This document shows, in pieces, positions 17,312-26,143 of a DNA stretch of 64,000 nucleotides. Every line of letters starts with the position of its first letter. Position 1 is the first letter of the stretch. The position numbers and the translations under genes are program-made. The stretch is from Clostridiales bacterium (lineage in GTDB: Bacteria; Bacillota; Clostridia; Oscillospirales; Acutalibacteraceae), in NCBI GenBank assembly GCA_022799115.1, contig JAAWNT010000004.1:1-64000 (forward strand), read 5' to 3'. The notes beneath the pieces were generated by a model. The model searched no databases, had not been told where the DNA came from, and saw only the letters and a program-made list of their open reading frames with translations.

Positions 17312-18121
17312 ATGCGTTATCGGTATCTCTCTGATTGCCACATCCACAGTGATAATTCCAGTGACGGCGCAGATCCTGTCATGATGTTGTGCGAACGGGC
17401 GGCCTCTCTTGGTTTTTATACCCTGGCTATCACCGACCACTGCGAGTGCGACGCCTATTTTACCGAGGAATATGACAAGTCGATCCGCCAGTCTTTTTTT
17501 GAAACCCACAAGGCCAAAGCGGTGTTTGACGGAAGGCTCAAAATTCTTTCCGGCGTGGAACTGGGACAGCCGCTGCAAAACCTTAAGGCTGCCGAGGATG
17601 CGCTTACCGCCTGTGAATTTGATTTTGTACTGGCTTCGGCCCACGTTTTGCCTGGCAGAGAAGATTTTTATTGTATGGAATACATCAAAAGCGAAATTCC
17701 CGCCCTGCTTCAGGAATATTTTCAATATGTGTATGAGATGACAGAGTGGGGAAAATTTGATTCACTGGCTCATCTGACCTATCCGTTGCGCTACATGGCG
17801 GGTAAGAAGATTCAGGTGGATTTGTCCCAATTCCAGGAGGAAATTGACCGGATTCTGCTGCGGCTGATCGCGGACGGAAAGGCTTTGGAGATTAATACCT
17901 CGGGATTGCGGCAGGAGATCGGCTGCACGCTGCCTGACCTGAACGTAGTTAGCCGATTTCGTGAGTTAGGGGGAACCTATGTTACAATCGGCTCTGACGC
18001 TCACCGCTGGGCCGACGTGGGAGCCGGCGTGGAGGACGGTATGCAGTTGGCGCAGCGCGCCGGATTTAAGCATTTTACTCTCTTTGAAAAGAGGACTCCC
18101 CGGTTGATCCCCATTGAATAA
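17312..18121 (+). CDS. hisK: PHP-domain histidinol-phosphatase, HisJ family
   Basis: Enzymes of this family remove phosphate from histidinol phosphate, the eighth step of histidine synthesis. The metal-binding PHP motifs are present: SDCHIHSDNS at the start, ITDHCE, LASAHVL, and near the end SDAHRWADVG. The 269-aa length is standard. Other PHP phosphatases share these motifs, so the substrate is inferred; hisH and hisF at 57-59 kb show that the organism does have histidine genes. SD GAGGAGG precedes the ATG. Confidence 0.88.
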   Translation: MRYRYLSDCHIHSDNSSDGADPVMMLCERAASLGFYTLAITDHCECDAYFTEEYDKSIRQSFFETHKAKAVFDGRLKILSGVELGQPLQNLKAAEDALTACEFDFVLASAHVLPGREDFYCMEYIKSEIPALLQEYFQYVYEMTEWGKFDSLAHLTYPLRYMAGKKIQVDLSQFQEEIDRILLRLIADGKALEINTSGLRQEIGCTLPDLNVVSRFRELGGTYVTIGSDAHRWADVGAGVEDGMQLAQRAGFKHFTLFEKRTPRLIPIE

Positions 18122-18148
18122 CCGCTCTGAACTTCCTGATAAATAGAT

Positions 18149-18177
18149 TTTACATTTTCTGGCTGGTATATTATAAT
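18149..18177 (+). promoter_or_regulatory. Promoter of the Lrp-aminotransferase operon
   Basis: TTTACA (18149-18154), a 17-nt spacer and a perfect TATAAT (18172-18177). It lies 74 nt before the regulator's ATG. Confidence 0.75.
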
Positions 18178-18251
18178 GATAGCATCGGCGGCGAATCACC
18201 CTCGGGCGAACCGGCGCCTCACAAAAATTTTAGAGATAAGGAGTGACCACG

Positions 18252-18734
18252 ATGAACACTTTATTGGAACTGCTCAACGAAAACGCACAGCTTACCAATG
18301 CGCAGTTGGCCGTCATGCTGGACAAAACGGAGGAAGAGGTTGCAGCCGCCATTGCGGATTATGAAAAAAGCGGCGTGATTAAGGGCTATAAGGCGCTGGT
18401 CGATTGGGACAAGGCGCCCCGTAAAACCGTGAGCGCGCTAATCGAGCTGAAGGTGACTCCCAAACGCGAGACCGGTTTCGATGAAATTGCAAAAACCGTG
18501 ATGATGTTTGACGAGGTGGAAAGCGTCTACCTGATGGCCGGATCCTATGATCTGTCCGTGATGGTGAAGGGCGCCACCATTCAGGATATCGCTATGTTTG
18601 TCTCCAAACGCCTTTCCACACTGGACTCCGTGCTCTCCACCGCCACCCACTTTGTTCTGTCCCGATATAAGGATGGGGGTGTCATCCTCTGCGACGATGA
18701 GGACAAGGATGAGAGGAGGAGCATGCTGCTGTGA
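18252..18734 (+). CDS. Lrp/AsnC family transcriptional regulator
   Basis: The 160-aa protein has an N-terminal winged helix-turn-helix (NENAQLTNAQLAVMLDKTEE) and a C-terminal effector-binding RAM/ACT-like domain (SVYLMAGSYDLSVMVKG). Such regulators sense amino acids and form octamers. ATG 18252 is chosen, 8 nt after AAGGAG. The stop overlaps the GTG start of the aminotransferase by 4 nt, so the two are translationally coupled, and the regulator probably controls this operon. Confidence 0.93.
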   Translation: MNTLLELLNENAQLTNAQLAVMLDKTEEEVAAAIADYEKSGVIKGYKALVDWDKAPRKTVSALIELKVTPKRETGFDEIAKTVMMFDEVESVYLMAGSYDLSVMVKGATIQDIAMFVSKRLSTLDSVLSTATHFVLSRYKDGGVILCDDEDKDERRSMLL

Positions 18735-19903
18735 TCGACTATCAACAGATGTTGAACGATAAGATTAAACAGGTGAAGCCCTCGGGCATCCGCCGTTTTT
18801 TTGATATCGCCAACGAAATGGACGACGTTATCTCCCTGAGCATTGGGGAACCGGATTTTTCCACCCCTTGGCATGTTCGGGAAGAGGGGATCGAATCCCT
18901 AAGAAAGGGAAAAACTTGGTATACCCCCAACCGTGGCTTCGCGGAGCTGCGACAGGAAATTGTACAATATTTTGACCGTCGGTTTCAGGTCAAATATGAT
19001 GAGAACACCGATGTGGTGGTCACGGTGGGCGGCTCTGAAGCCATTGACCTGTGTGTGCGGACCCTAATCAATCCCGGCGACGAGGTGCTCATTCCGCAGC
19101 CCAGCTTTGTTTGCTACGAACCCATGGTTCAGATGGCGGAAGGGGTGCCGGTGATTATAGAAACCAAAGAGGAAAACCAATTCCGATTGATGCCGGAAGA
19201 GCTTCTCGCCCATATCACGCCAAAAACCAAGCTGCTCATTCTTCCTTTTCCCAATAATCCCACCGGCGGCGTCATGCGCCGGGAGCATCTGGAGGCCATC
19301 GCGCGGGTGCTGAAAGATACTCAAATCATGGTGCTTTCCGACGAGATTTACAGTGAGCTTACCTATGGTAAACAGCCGCACGTCAGCTTTGCTTCCATTG
19401 ATGGAATGAAGGAACGCACCATTGTAGTCAACGGTTTTTCCAAATCCTACGCGATGACCGGATGGCGTCTGGGCTATGCGTTGGGGCCGGCGGAGATTTT
19501 AGGGGAAATGACCAAGCTGCATCAATACGCCATTATGAGCGCCCCCACCACAGCCCAATACGCCGCGATTGAGGCGCTGCGCAATGGAGATGAGGATATC
19601 CAAAAGATGCGGGAGCAATACGACATGCGCCGGCGTCTGGTGGTGGACGGATTTCGAAAGATTGGACTTACTTGTTTTGAGCCTGAGGGAGCGTTTTATG
19701 TGTTCCCCTGCATCCGAAGCACCGGTTTGAGCTCGGAGGAATTCTGTGAACGCCTGATCCGGACGGAGAGGGTGGCGGTAGTGCCCGGCAACGCGTTCGG
19801 AGCCTGCGGAGAGGGATTTATTCGGGTTTCCTACTCCTATTCGGTAAAACACATCACGGAGGGGCTGACGCGGATTAAGCGCTTTATCGACCGGTTAAAA
19901 TAG
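18731..19903 (+). CDS. PLP-dependent aminotransferase, class I/II
   Basis: Fold-type I aminotransferase of 390 aa. The PLP lysine lies in NGFSKSYAMTGWRLGY, the cofactor Asp/Tyr in LSDEIYSELTY, and the substrate-carboxylate Arg in GFIRVSYS near the end. It resembles PatA/AspC-like enzymes that accept aromatic or dicarboxylic amino acids; the precise substrate is not clear. It starts with GTG overlapping the stop of the Lrp gene. Confidence 0.92.
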   Translation: MIDYQQMLNDKIKQVKPSGIRRFFDIANEMDDVISLSIGEPDFSTPWHVREEGIESLRKGKTWYTPNRGFAELRQEIVQYFDRRFQVKYDENTDVVVTVGGSEAIDLCVRTLINPGDEVLIPQPSFVCYEPMVQMAEGVPVIIETKEENQFRLMPEELLAHITPKTKLLILPFPNNPTGGVMRREHLEAIARVLKDTQIMVLSDEIYSELTYGKQPHVSFASIDGMKERTIVVNGFSKSYAMTGWRLGYALGPAEILGEMTKLHQYAIMSAPTTAQYAAIEALRNGDEDIQKMREQYDMRRRLVVDGFRKIGLTCFEPEGAFYVFPCIRSTGLSSEEFCERLIRTERVAVVPGNAFGACGEGFIRVSYSYSVKHITEGLTRIKRFIDRLK

Positions 19904-19983
19904 CGTGGGGATGAAACGCATACATATTCAGTGCATATTCGCCGGGAATCGCCCGGTATTGTGTTTTCGTTGGAGGAACAACT

Positions 19984-20856
19984 ATGAAAATTACGGTGGA
20001 CGCACCGGCAAAAATTAATCTTACGTTGGACATTATTGGAAAACGGAACGACGGGTACCATTTGGTGAAAATGTTGATGCAGTCAGTGGATCTGTGCGAC
20101 AGCGTTACCGTTTGGGATACCGGAGACAACGATGTTTCGCTCTCCTGCGATCAGGAGGGAGTTCCTGATAATCAAAGTAACATTGCTTATAAAGCCGCCG
20201 CCGCCTTTTTTGCCCATACCGGCCTTGTTAATCCAGGGATAGGAATTAAAATAAAAAAGAGAATCCCGATAGCGGCCGGCTTAGCGGGAGGGAGTGCGGA
20301 CGGCGCTGCGGTACTGGTTGCGCTTAACCATTTAATGGGAACGGAGCTTACGCTTGACGAGCTGTGTGACATTGGAGAAACCATTGGAGCGGATCTGCCC
20401 TTTTGTTTGGTGGGCGGCACGATGGTAGCTTCAGGAATCGGTACCATACTGACTCCGGCCCCGGATCTTCCCGATTGTTATTTGGTGATCGCCAAGCCCC
20501 CCATCCAGGTTTCCACGAAAGAGGCATATTCTCTGTGCGACGACAGAGAGCGCTGGCAGCCGCCCTATACCGACGACGCAGTGGAAGCAGTGTGCGACGG
20601 CAGCCTGCCGTTGATTGGACGTACCTTTTATAATGAATTTGAAGAGCTTCTGCAGTTAAAAGAAGTGGAGCGGATCAAACAGATTATGAAAGACTGCGGC
20701 GCGTTGGGAGCGTCAATGAGCGGCAGCGGACCCTCTGTTTTCGGACTCTTTTCCGAGAAAGGAGAAGCGGAGGATTGCGCTGACGTATTAAAAGAGCAAT
20801 ACCAAGAGGTCTTTGTGTGCCGCCCGATGGATCGGGGATGCACAGTAGAAGATTAA
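19984..20856 (+). CDS. ispE: 4-diphosphocytidyl-2-C-methyl-D-erythritol kinase
   Basis: IspE phosphorylates CDP-methylerythritol, the fourth step of the MEP route to isoprenoids. The GHMP-kinase ATP loop is IPIAAGLAGGSADGAAV, the start APAKINLTLDIIGKRNDGYH carries the substrate-binding residues, and MSGSGPSVFGLF is the third GHMP motif. The 290-aa length is standard. SD GGAGGAA precedes ATG 19984. It is followed by a terminator that also covers the spoIIR promoter region. Confidence 0.96.
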   Translation: MKITVDAPAKINLTLDIIGKRNDGYHLVKMLMQSVDLCDSVTVWDTGDNDVSLSCDQEGVPDNQSNIAYKAAAAFFAHTGLVNPGIGIKIKKRIPIAAGLAGGSADGAAVLVALNHLMGTELTLDELCDIGETIGADLPFCLVGGTMVASGIGTILTPAPDLPDCYLVIAKPPIQVSTKEAYSLCDDRERWQPPYTDDAVEAVCDGSLPLIGRTFYNEFEELLQLKEVERIKQIMKDCGALGASMSGSGPSVFGLFSEKGEAEDCADVLKEQYQEVFVCRPMDRGCTVED

Positions 20857-20860
20857 ATGT

Positions 20861-20891
20861 TGTATAGAACCGAAAAAAACCGTCCATACTC
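20861..20891 (+). promoter_or_regulatory. Sigma-F/G-like forespore promoter of spoIIR
   Basis: TGTATA (20861-20866), an 18-nt spacer and CATACTC (20885-20891) resemble the forespore sigma-F/sigma-G consensus known from Bacillus. SpoIIR is a sigma-F target in B. subtilis, so the position fits. Predicted start is near 20898, inside the terminator hairpin. Confidence 0.5.
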
Positions 20892-20945
20892 TCATCGACC
20901 CGCTTCGGAAAACGTTTCGGAGCCGATGAGAAAGGACGGTTTTTA
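20874..20945 (+). terminator. Terminator between ispE and spoIIR
   Basis: AAAACCGTCC (20876-20885) pairs with GGACGGTTTT (20934-20943), and CTCATCG (20891-20897) pairs with CGATGAG (20924-20930), giving a two-part stem with a T-run. The 3' arm contains AAAGGA, the only SD candidate of spoIIR. Confidence 0.85.
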
Positions 20946-20948
20946 CTT

Positions 20949-21548
20949 ATGAAGTTTCTAAAAAAAGCTTTTTTCCTGGGCTTTGTACTTACTGTTTTGT
21001 TTACTATGACGGGATTTGCCGGACAATGCCAGACAATCAGCGACCGGGTGCTCCGCTTGCATGTGCTGGCGAACTCCGATTCTCAAGAGGATCAAGAGTT
21101 AAAACTCAAGGTGAGGGACCGGGTGCTGGAGTGTTCCGCCAATATGCTTGACGGCGCGGCCAACCGGGCCCAGGCGGAAGCGCTTACCCAGGAAAATCTG
21201 GAAGAAATTCAGAGGGCGGCTCAGCAAGAGGTTTATAAGCAGGGCTACGACTATCCGGTTTCTGTGGAACTGACCAATATGCGGTTTAATACTCGGAAAT
21301 ATGAGACGGTTACTCTGCCGGCGGGAGACTACGATGCGCTTCGGGTGAGCATCGGCAGCGCACAGGGGAAAAACTGGTGGTGCGTCATGTTTCCTCCCAT
21401 GTGTCTGCCCGCCGCTGAGCAGAGCAAAGAACTGTCGGATGTGTTGGATCCTGCCCAAATGGAAATTGTGGAGGGCGGGGATCAATACGAGATCAAATTT
21501 AAGACCATTGAGGTTATCGAGGATATCAAAAGCTGGTTTGGCCGGTAG
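20949..21548 (+). CDS. spoIIR: Stage II sporulation protein R
   Basis: SpoIIR is the forespore signal secreted into the intermembrane space that triggers SpoIIGA to process pro-sigma-E in the mother cell. The 199-aa protein has an N-terminal signal or anchor helix (residues 5-24) and the family signature DRVLRLHVLANSDSQEDQ, followed by LKLKVRDRVL. GKNWWCVMFPPMCLP is the second conserved block. The ATG at 20949 is 12 nt after AAAGGA, which is part of the terminator stem. The end overlaps the convergent small gene by 23 nt. Confidence 0.94.
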   Translation: MKFLKKAFFLGFVLTVLFTMTGFAGQCQTISDRVLRLHVLANSDSQEDQELKLKVRDRVLECSANMLDGAANRAQAEALTQENLEEIQRAAQQEVYKQGYDYPVSVELTNMRFNTRKYETVTLPAGDYDALRVSIGSAQGKNWWCVMFPPMCLPAAEQSKELSDVLDPAQMEIVEGGDQYEIKFKTIEVIEDIKSWFGR

Positions 21549-21765
21549 ACAGGAAATCAAGATCAAAGTGCTCCAGGCTGTTCACCGCCTTATGGGTGCG
21601 CTGCTTTTCTTCTTCTCCAGTGGAGGAAATCTGGATATAGCTGATTACCTTCAATTTGTCCTGATCGGCCAGAGAGGAAAAGTAATGTTTGGCCTTTTGG
21701 TTTTGATTTAAGCTGTTGACAAAGGAAACGGGGACTTCGTTGGGTTTTTGCTCTGGTCTGTTCAT
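21526..21765 (-). CDS. Small hypothetical protein, 79 aa
   Basis: A hydrophilic 79-aa protein with the helix-like core NQNQKAKHYFSSLADQDKLK. The ATG at 21765 has AAGGAG 9 nt upstream, the main sign that it is real. Its pattern YxSSLxxxxxxxI followed by a short acidic stretch is also seen in the 62-aa product at 61639-61827, so both may belong to one small clostridial family. No function is known to me. It is convergent with, and overlaps, the end of spoIIR. Confidence 0.65.
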   Translation of the reverse strand: MNRPEQKPNEVPVSFVNSLNQNQKAKHYFSSLADQDKLKVISYIQISSTGEEEKQRTHKAVNSLEHFDLDFLSTGQTSF

Positions 21766-21912
21766 AGCTGTATGCTCCTTTTCTCAGTAATTGCTTTTTT
21801 AGTATATCCAAAAATGTGAATCAAAATGGAGCGAGCCGCTTTTTTTCTTAGATTCCGGGATACTTTCCCATCCTGCCGACATAGGATAGAAATAGAAAGG
21901 AGGGATGGTTCT

Positions 21913-22125
21913 TTGGATTTAAGAAACCACCAGATTACCGTACGGGAGCTGCTCAGCAATCCTGGTGCGAGAAGCCTGTTGCAACGGGAGTTTCCCATGT
22001 TTATTAACAGTCCTATGCTGCAAATGGCCCAAAATATGACCCTGCAAAGCGTACTTTATATTGCCAAAGGCAATATTCCCCAGAGCAAATTACAACAGGT
22101 TCTGAAACAGCTGGAATGCTTGTAA
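21913..22125 (+). CDS. Small hypothetical protein, 70 aa
   Basis: The product is about 70 aa, beginning at TTG 21913 with AAAGGAGGG 8 nt upstream. It contains ITVRELLSNPGARSLLQREF and ends in a helix rich in Gln, Lys and Leu (PQSKLQQVLKQLECL). I do not recognise the function. A short terminator follows at once, so it forms its own unit. Confidence 0.65.
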   Translation: MDLRNHQITVRELLSNPGARSLLQREFPMFINSPMLQMAQNMTLQSVLYIAKGNIPQSKLQQVLKQLECL

Positions 22126-22152
22126 AGAATCAACCGATTCTCTTGTTTTTTT
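22126..22152 (+). terminator. Intrinsic terminator
   Basis: AGAATC and GATTCT pair around AACC, followed by CTTGTTTTTTT. It begins directly after the stop at 22125. Confidence 0.7.
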
Positions 22153-22208
22153 GAGCGCCGATCAATGGAAGGTTCCCTTTTTATGACGATCCCTCAGGTC
22201 ATCTTGTA

Positions 22209-22237
22209 TTGCCAATAAAGTCAGTTTATGGTATTAT
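22209..22237 (+). promoter_or_regulatory. Promoter of the DtxR-type regulator gene
   Basis: TTGCCA (22209-22214), 17 nt, TATTAT (22232-22237), with TGG directly before the -10. It is 59 nt ahead of the ATG. Confidence 0.7.
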
Positions 22238-22295
22238 GTAGCAATAATACACGAGGATTTGAAGGACTGTTTGTTTTTTTTGCGGGAGGTTCATC

Positions 22296-22664
22296 ATGAA
22301 AATGCAGGAATCTGGCGAAAATTATTTAGAAACGATTTTATTGTTAAAACAGAAACAAGGGTTTGTTCGCTCCATCGACGTTGCCGAAACTCTCGGTTAT
22401 TCCAAGCCCAGTATCAGCCGCGCCATGGGTCTGCTCAAGGAAAATGGGTATGTGGAGATCGAGTCCAGCGGGAATATCCAATTTACCCAAAAGGGAAAGG
22501 AAAAGGCCGAAGCCATCTATGAACGTCACCGGCTCATTACCGACTATTTTGTCAAAAGCCTTGGTGTGGATCCTGCGACGGCCGAGGCGGACGCTTGCCG
22601 GATTGAGCATGTAATTAGCCAAAGCCTGTTCGATCACATCAAACGATATATACAAGAGCATTAA
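22296..22664 (+). CDS. Metal-dependent transcriptional regulator, DtxR/MntR family
   Basis: The 122-aa protein has the DtxR-type winged helix (SIDVAETLGYSKPSISRAMG) and the dimerisation/metal-binding helices (RHRLITDYFVKSLGVDPATA, then DACRIEHVIS). Like MntR it lacks the C-terminal SH3-like domain. Members repress metal uptake or activate efflux genes when Fe or Mn is bound; the metal cannot be told here. GGGAGG lies upstream of ATG 22296. The MntP-type exporter gene at 56563 is a possible target, but no operator was identified. Confidence 0.9.
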   Translation: MKMQESGENYLETILLLKQKQGFVRSIDVAETLGYSKPSISRAMGLLKENGYVEIESSGNIQFTQKGKEKAEAIYERHRLITDYFVKSLGVDPATAEADACRIEHVISQSLFDHIKRYIQEH

Positions 22665-22668
22665 ATGG

Positions 22669-22708
22669 GGAAAAAGCGTTTTTCGGGACTGCCGAAAGGC
22701 GCTTTTTT
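22669..22708 (+). terminator. Intrinsic terminator
   Basis: AAAAAGCG and CGCTTTTT form the outer stem, with TTTCGG/CCGAAA stacked inside, ending in six T. It lies just after the DtxR-type gene. Confidence 0.85.
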
Positions 22709-22791
22709 GTTTGAATTTTTTCTCTCATGTAAAGAAAATGTAAAAAGAAGGAAAGTACCGTCCGGGAAAAAGCCGGATCAGGGCTTTCCAG

Positions 22792-22820
22792 TTGAAAAGC
22801 GGCAAAGGGAATGCTATAGT
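22792..22820 (+). promoter_or_regulatory. Promoter of the two-component operon
   Basis: TTGAAA (22792-22797), a 17-nt spacer and TATAGT (22815-22820), 21 nt ahead of the response-regulator ATG. Confidence 0.75.
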
Positions 22821-22841
22821 AAAACATTGGAGGGAAGAACG

Positions 22842-23495
22842 ATGATACGAGTTTTAGTGGTTGAAGATGATTTGAATATCGCCAGAATGATTTCCACCGC
22901 CCTTTCCATTGGAGGGTATGAAGGCGTTGTGTGTGACAACGGCGCATTCGCGGTACGCCGGATTCAGGAGGAACATTTTGATTTGGTTCTTTTGGACGTG
23001 ATGCTTCCGGGACTGGATGGTTTTTCTGTGATGGAGAGAATCCAAAACAGGGAGGTGCCGGTCATTTTTCTCACCGCTATGCAAAATGTGGCGGATAAGG
23101 TAAAGGGATTGCGGCTGGGTGCGGAGGATTACATGGTAAAGCCCTTTGAAGTGGTGGAACTTTTGGCTCGCATTGAGGTTGTTCTGCGCCGTTCCAATCG
23201 GGAGCATAATCATTTTTGTTACCGGGATATTACGGTGGATACCCAGGAACACAGTGTCAAAATGGGACGAGAAACGGTGAATCTGACTCCCAAAGAGTTC
23301 GATTTGTTGGTTTTCTTTCTTCAGAATTTGGACATTGCGCTGACCAGAGAACGATTGTTGTCTGCGGTGTGGGGATACGATTTTGCAGGGGAGACCAGAA
23401 CGGTGGATATTCATGTGCGACAGTTGAGGAAAAAGCTCAATTTGGAGCAAAATCTCGTAACCATCCCAAAGCTGGGATATCGATTGGAGAAATAG
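22842..23495 (+). CDS. OmpR/PhoB-family response regulator
   Basis: A 217-aa two-domain regulator. The receiver domain has the acidic pocket VVEDD and the phosphorylation site Asp52 in LVLLDVMLPG; the conserved Thr and Lys appear in IFLTAM and DYMVKPFE. The C-terminal winged helix (LTPKEFDLLVFFLQN, then TVDIHVRQLRKKL) binds DNA. ATG 22842 follows GGAGGG; an in-frame upstream extension runs through the previous terminator and is rejected. It heads an operon with its kinase. Confidence 0.96.
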   Translation: MIRVLVVEDDLNIARMISTALSIGGYEGVVCDNGAFAVRRIQEEHFDLVLLDVMLPGLDGFSVMERIQNREVPVIFLTAMQNVADKVKGLRLGAEDYMVKPFEVVELLARIEVVLRRSNREHNHFCYRDITVDTQEHSVKMGRETVNLTPKEFDLLVFFLQNLDIALTRERLLSAVWGYDFAGETRTVDIHVRQLRKKLNLEQNLVTIPKLGYRLEK

Positions 23496-23507
23496 TGGAG
23501 GAACGCG

Positions 23508-24953
23508 ATGAAGTTATGGCAAAAGATCTTTCTCTGCACCTTGGTTCTGGTAATTTTAGCGGTGGACATCACAGCGGTTCTTTTGCTGTCCAACCATCAT
23601 CTCCTTCTTATTCAGCGGGAGCGAGTGCGGGCTATGGACGAGCACTCTTACTTTTCCGCCACGATTCGGGATAAATTGGTATATGCCCGCTTAAAAAAGA
23701 GCGAGCTTCTCTTGGATGCTAAGGAAGTACAGGAGACGCTGAAAAAAAGCGTTGAAGACAGTAATATCAACTTTGTGGGAATTTATTGCTATCGAGACGG
23801 CCGGGAAATCAGCGCGATGGGAACGGTTCTGAGAGAGCCCGCCAAGGAGCTGGCCAATTATGCCCGGGATACCCAGCAGAGCATGGAACAAAATTGCGTT
23901 CAGATCTATGATGAAAAAGATAAAACCTATATTATGGCGGTTTCCACCATTCTGTTGGAGGGAAGATATTATCAAATGGCGACCATTTCCGATATCACTG
24001 AGGTATATCTGCTTAAGGAGGAGCAGATACGGTATGTACAGAGCTTAAGCGTGGCATGCGCGGTAGTGATTGCAGGAATTTTATTGGTCGTGGTTTGGCG
24101 GCTATTGCGCCCGCTGAATAAGATCAACGAAGGAACCCGGCAAATCGCTCAGGGGCATTATGAAAAAAGACTTTCCGTCCGTGGGTACAACGAATTGTCG
24201 GAGCTGGCTTCCAATATGAATGCGATGGCCAAGGCGGTGGAAGAAAATGTCCACCGGTTGGAACAGGTGGCAGAGGACCGAAACACCTTTATCGCCAATT
24301 TAGCCCATGAAATGAAAACCCCTCTTACCTCAATTTTGGGATTTGCCGATATTCTGCGTGTGAAGCGATTTGTTTCCAATGAGGAAAGACAGGACTATGC
24401 CAATATCATTGTGGAGGAAACCAGGCGTCTGCGTTCCCTTTCCGGAAAGCTTATGGAGCTTATCACCATGGGAAGCACACAGCTTGATTACATAAGTATT
24501 TCTGTTGAGGAGTTATTACGGGAAGTGGAATGCTCCTTGACCCCCTTGTTTTCGGGCAAGGAGATCCGGCTTCGGGTTTTTGCCGTGGAGGGTTCCCTGC
24601 ATGTAGACAAGGAGCTTTTTAAATCGCTGCTTTACAATTTAGCGGATAATGCGGTAAAAGCTTCCAAACCCGGCGGAGAGGTACGATTGAGGGCCTTTTA
24701 TCAGAAAAATGGGCGCTTGGGATTCCGCGTAGAGGATGACGGAATAGGGATACCTCAGAAAGAAATCGAGCAGGTGGTCAAGCCTTTTTATATGCTGGAT
24801 AAATCCCGAACTCGCAAAGAGGGGGGAGCGGGTTTAGGCCTTCCGCTTTGCGCGCAAATCGCAAGGCTGCACCAAGCGGATTTGACCATTCAAAGCACAG
24901 TGGGAAAAGGAACCCAGGTGTTCATCTTATTTCGAGAGGAGGCAGGAGATTGA
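23508..24953 (+). CDS. Membrane sensor histidine kinase
   Basis: The 481-aa kinase has two membrane helices (about residues 8-28 and 180-205) enclosing an extracellular sensor region of about 150 residues, then a HAMP linker, the phospho-acceptor box NLAHEMKTPLTSILGF (His near residue 266), and the ATPase domain with N-box LLYNLADNAVKAS and G-boxes VEDDGIGIP and GGAGLGLPLC. The signal is unknown. It follows the regulator by 12 nt and overlaps the next gene by 4 nt. Confidence 0.95.
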   Translation: MKLWQKIFLCTLVLVILAVDITAVLLLSNHHLLLIQRERVRAMDEHSYFSATIRDKLVYARLKKSELLLDAKEVQETLKKSVEDSNINFVGIYCYRDGREISAMGTVLREPAKELANYARDTQQSMEQNCVQIYDEKDKTYIMAVSTILLEGRYYQMATISDITEVYLLKEEQIRYVQSLSVACAVVIAGILLVVVWRLLRPLNKINEGTRQIAQGHYEKRLSVRGYNELSELASNMNAMAKAVEENVHRLEQVAEDRNTFIANLAHEMKTPLTSILGFADILRVKRFVSNEERQDYANIIVEETRRLRSLSGKLMELITMGSTQLDYISISVEELLREVECSLTPLFSGKEIRLRVFAVEGSLHVDKELFKSLLYNLADNAVKASKPGGEVRLRAFYQKNGRLGFRVEDDGIGIPQKEIEQVVKPFYMLDKSRTRKEGGAGLGLPLCAQIARLHQADLTIQSTVGKGTQVFILFREEAGD

Positions 24954-25888
24954 ATATACGGCCTAAAGTTTTCTCCTTTGTGTGGATGATTCTTTTAACC
25001 GTTGGGGTGATCGCGGTCGGCTATTTTTCGGCGGAATCGCTGAAATGGATCCTCCCTACGTATAAACAGGAAATTACGCCAATGGAGGACAAACGAATTT
25101 CTCAGAGATTATATGGAGATAATAACCAGCTTTCACTGTATCCATGGATTTATTACGACCCCAGCTCTCAGTGGAAGCTGGAGGACTATGAGAAGAAGAT
25201 ATTGGATAGCCAAGGGTTTAATTTTGCCTTTCGTGAAATTTTCGACCCGGACTCTGATGAACTGTACGATTTCACAGAAAACGCCACTACAGGTTTGATT
25301 GGAGGAGAGGATGATTTTTATGATATTTATAGTAGGTATTATTCGGGTATATTTGTAAAAAATGAAAAAATTTTAGATCGCAACACGGGAGTTACCTACC
25401 AGGTGGATTGCGCAGTGGCTGATGACCAAATCGTGTATTTTCACAAGCAGCCGGAAGACCGGGAGATTGTGCACAGGGAACAGTTGGAACGGGCTTATCG
25501 GTTACTGTCCGCTTATATTGGCGCAGAGCTGGGAAATCAACCTGCCTATTCTTCTGATGAAGAGGCTCTTCCCAAAGACCTCTTACCGAAATATTTAAAG
25601 CAGGTGAATACGGGAACGGCCATGTATCCTTATAGTCAGATACAACAGATCGACGAAGAGATGTTTGATAAGTATGAAGGGGATTATGCTATACAGGAAG
25701 AGAAGTATGGTCAGGTTCTCACGTTATCAAAAAACAATGTGAAAGAAATTTACATGACAGATCAAGAGCTTATATTGGAAGTTGAGGTGATGATATTAAA
25801 GGGCGTGAAGGAGATACACAGCAGTCTAGTGTTGTTTTTTGATCCTGTTGAGCTGGAATTTTGCGGGTTTAGTTTTCAAATACGGTGA
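24950..25888 (+). CDS. Membrane-anchored hypothetical protein of the two-component operon
   Basis: This 312-aa protein begins with one membrane helix (about residues 7-27) and a long extracytoplasmic part rich in Asp, Glu and Tyr; no family is recognised. Its TTG start at 24950 overlaps the kinase stop, with GGAGGCAGGAG just upstream, so it is made together with the kinase. By analogy with YycH/YycI next to WalK, it may modulate the kinase from outside; that is inference from position, not from similarity. Confidence 0.8.
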   Translation: MNIRPKVFSFVWMILLTVGVIAVGYFSAESLKWILPTYKQEITPMEDKRISQRLYGDNNQLSLYPWIYYDPSSQWKLEDYEKKILDSQGFNFAFREIFDPDSDELYDFTENATTGLIGGEDDFYDIYSRYYSGIFVKNEKILDRNTGVTYQVDCAVADDQIVYFHKQPEDREIVHREQLERAYRLLSAYIGAELGNQPAYSSDEEALPKDLLPKYLKQVNTGTAMYPYSQIQQIDEEMFDKYEGDYAIQEEKYGQVLTLSKNNVKEIYMTDQELILEVEVMILKGVKEIHSSLVLFFDPVELEFCGFSFQIR

Positions 25889-26143
25889 CAAATGGGGAGA
25901 ATCCTTGTGGGAGCGGACCTCTTAGTAAGCGATGATTTTACATGCTTTGGTGAAAAGTTGCGTGAATTAAAATCACATATATTTTATATGATGAATAGGG
26001 GTGCGGTTATTTTTTATAATTTTATAATGAAATATTCTATATAATATGGCGTGCTTTTACGTAAATTTTACATTTTCACTATCTTTTTTTTCTTTTTTTG
26101 TGTTATGATAAAGACATAGAATAGAAAACTGAGGAGAAAGAAA

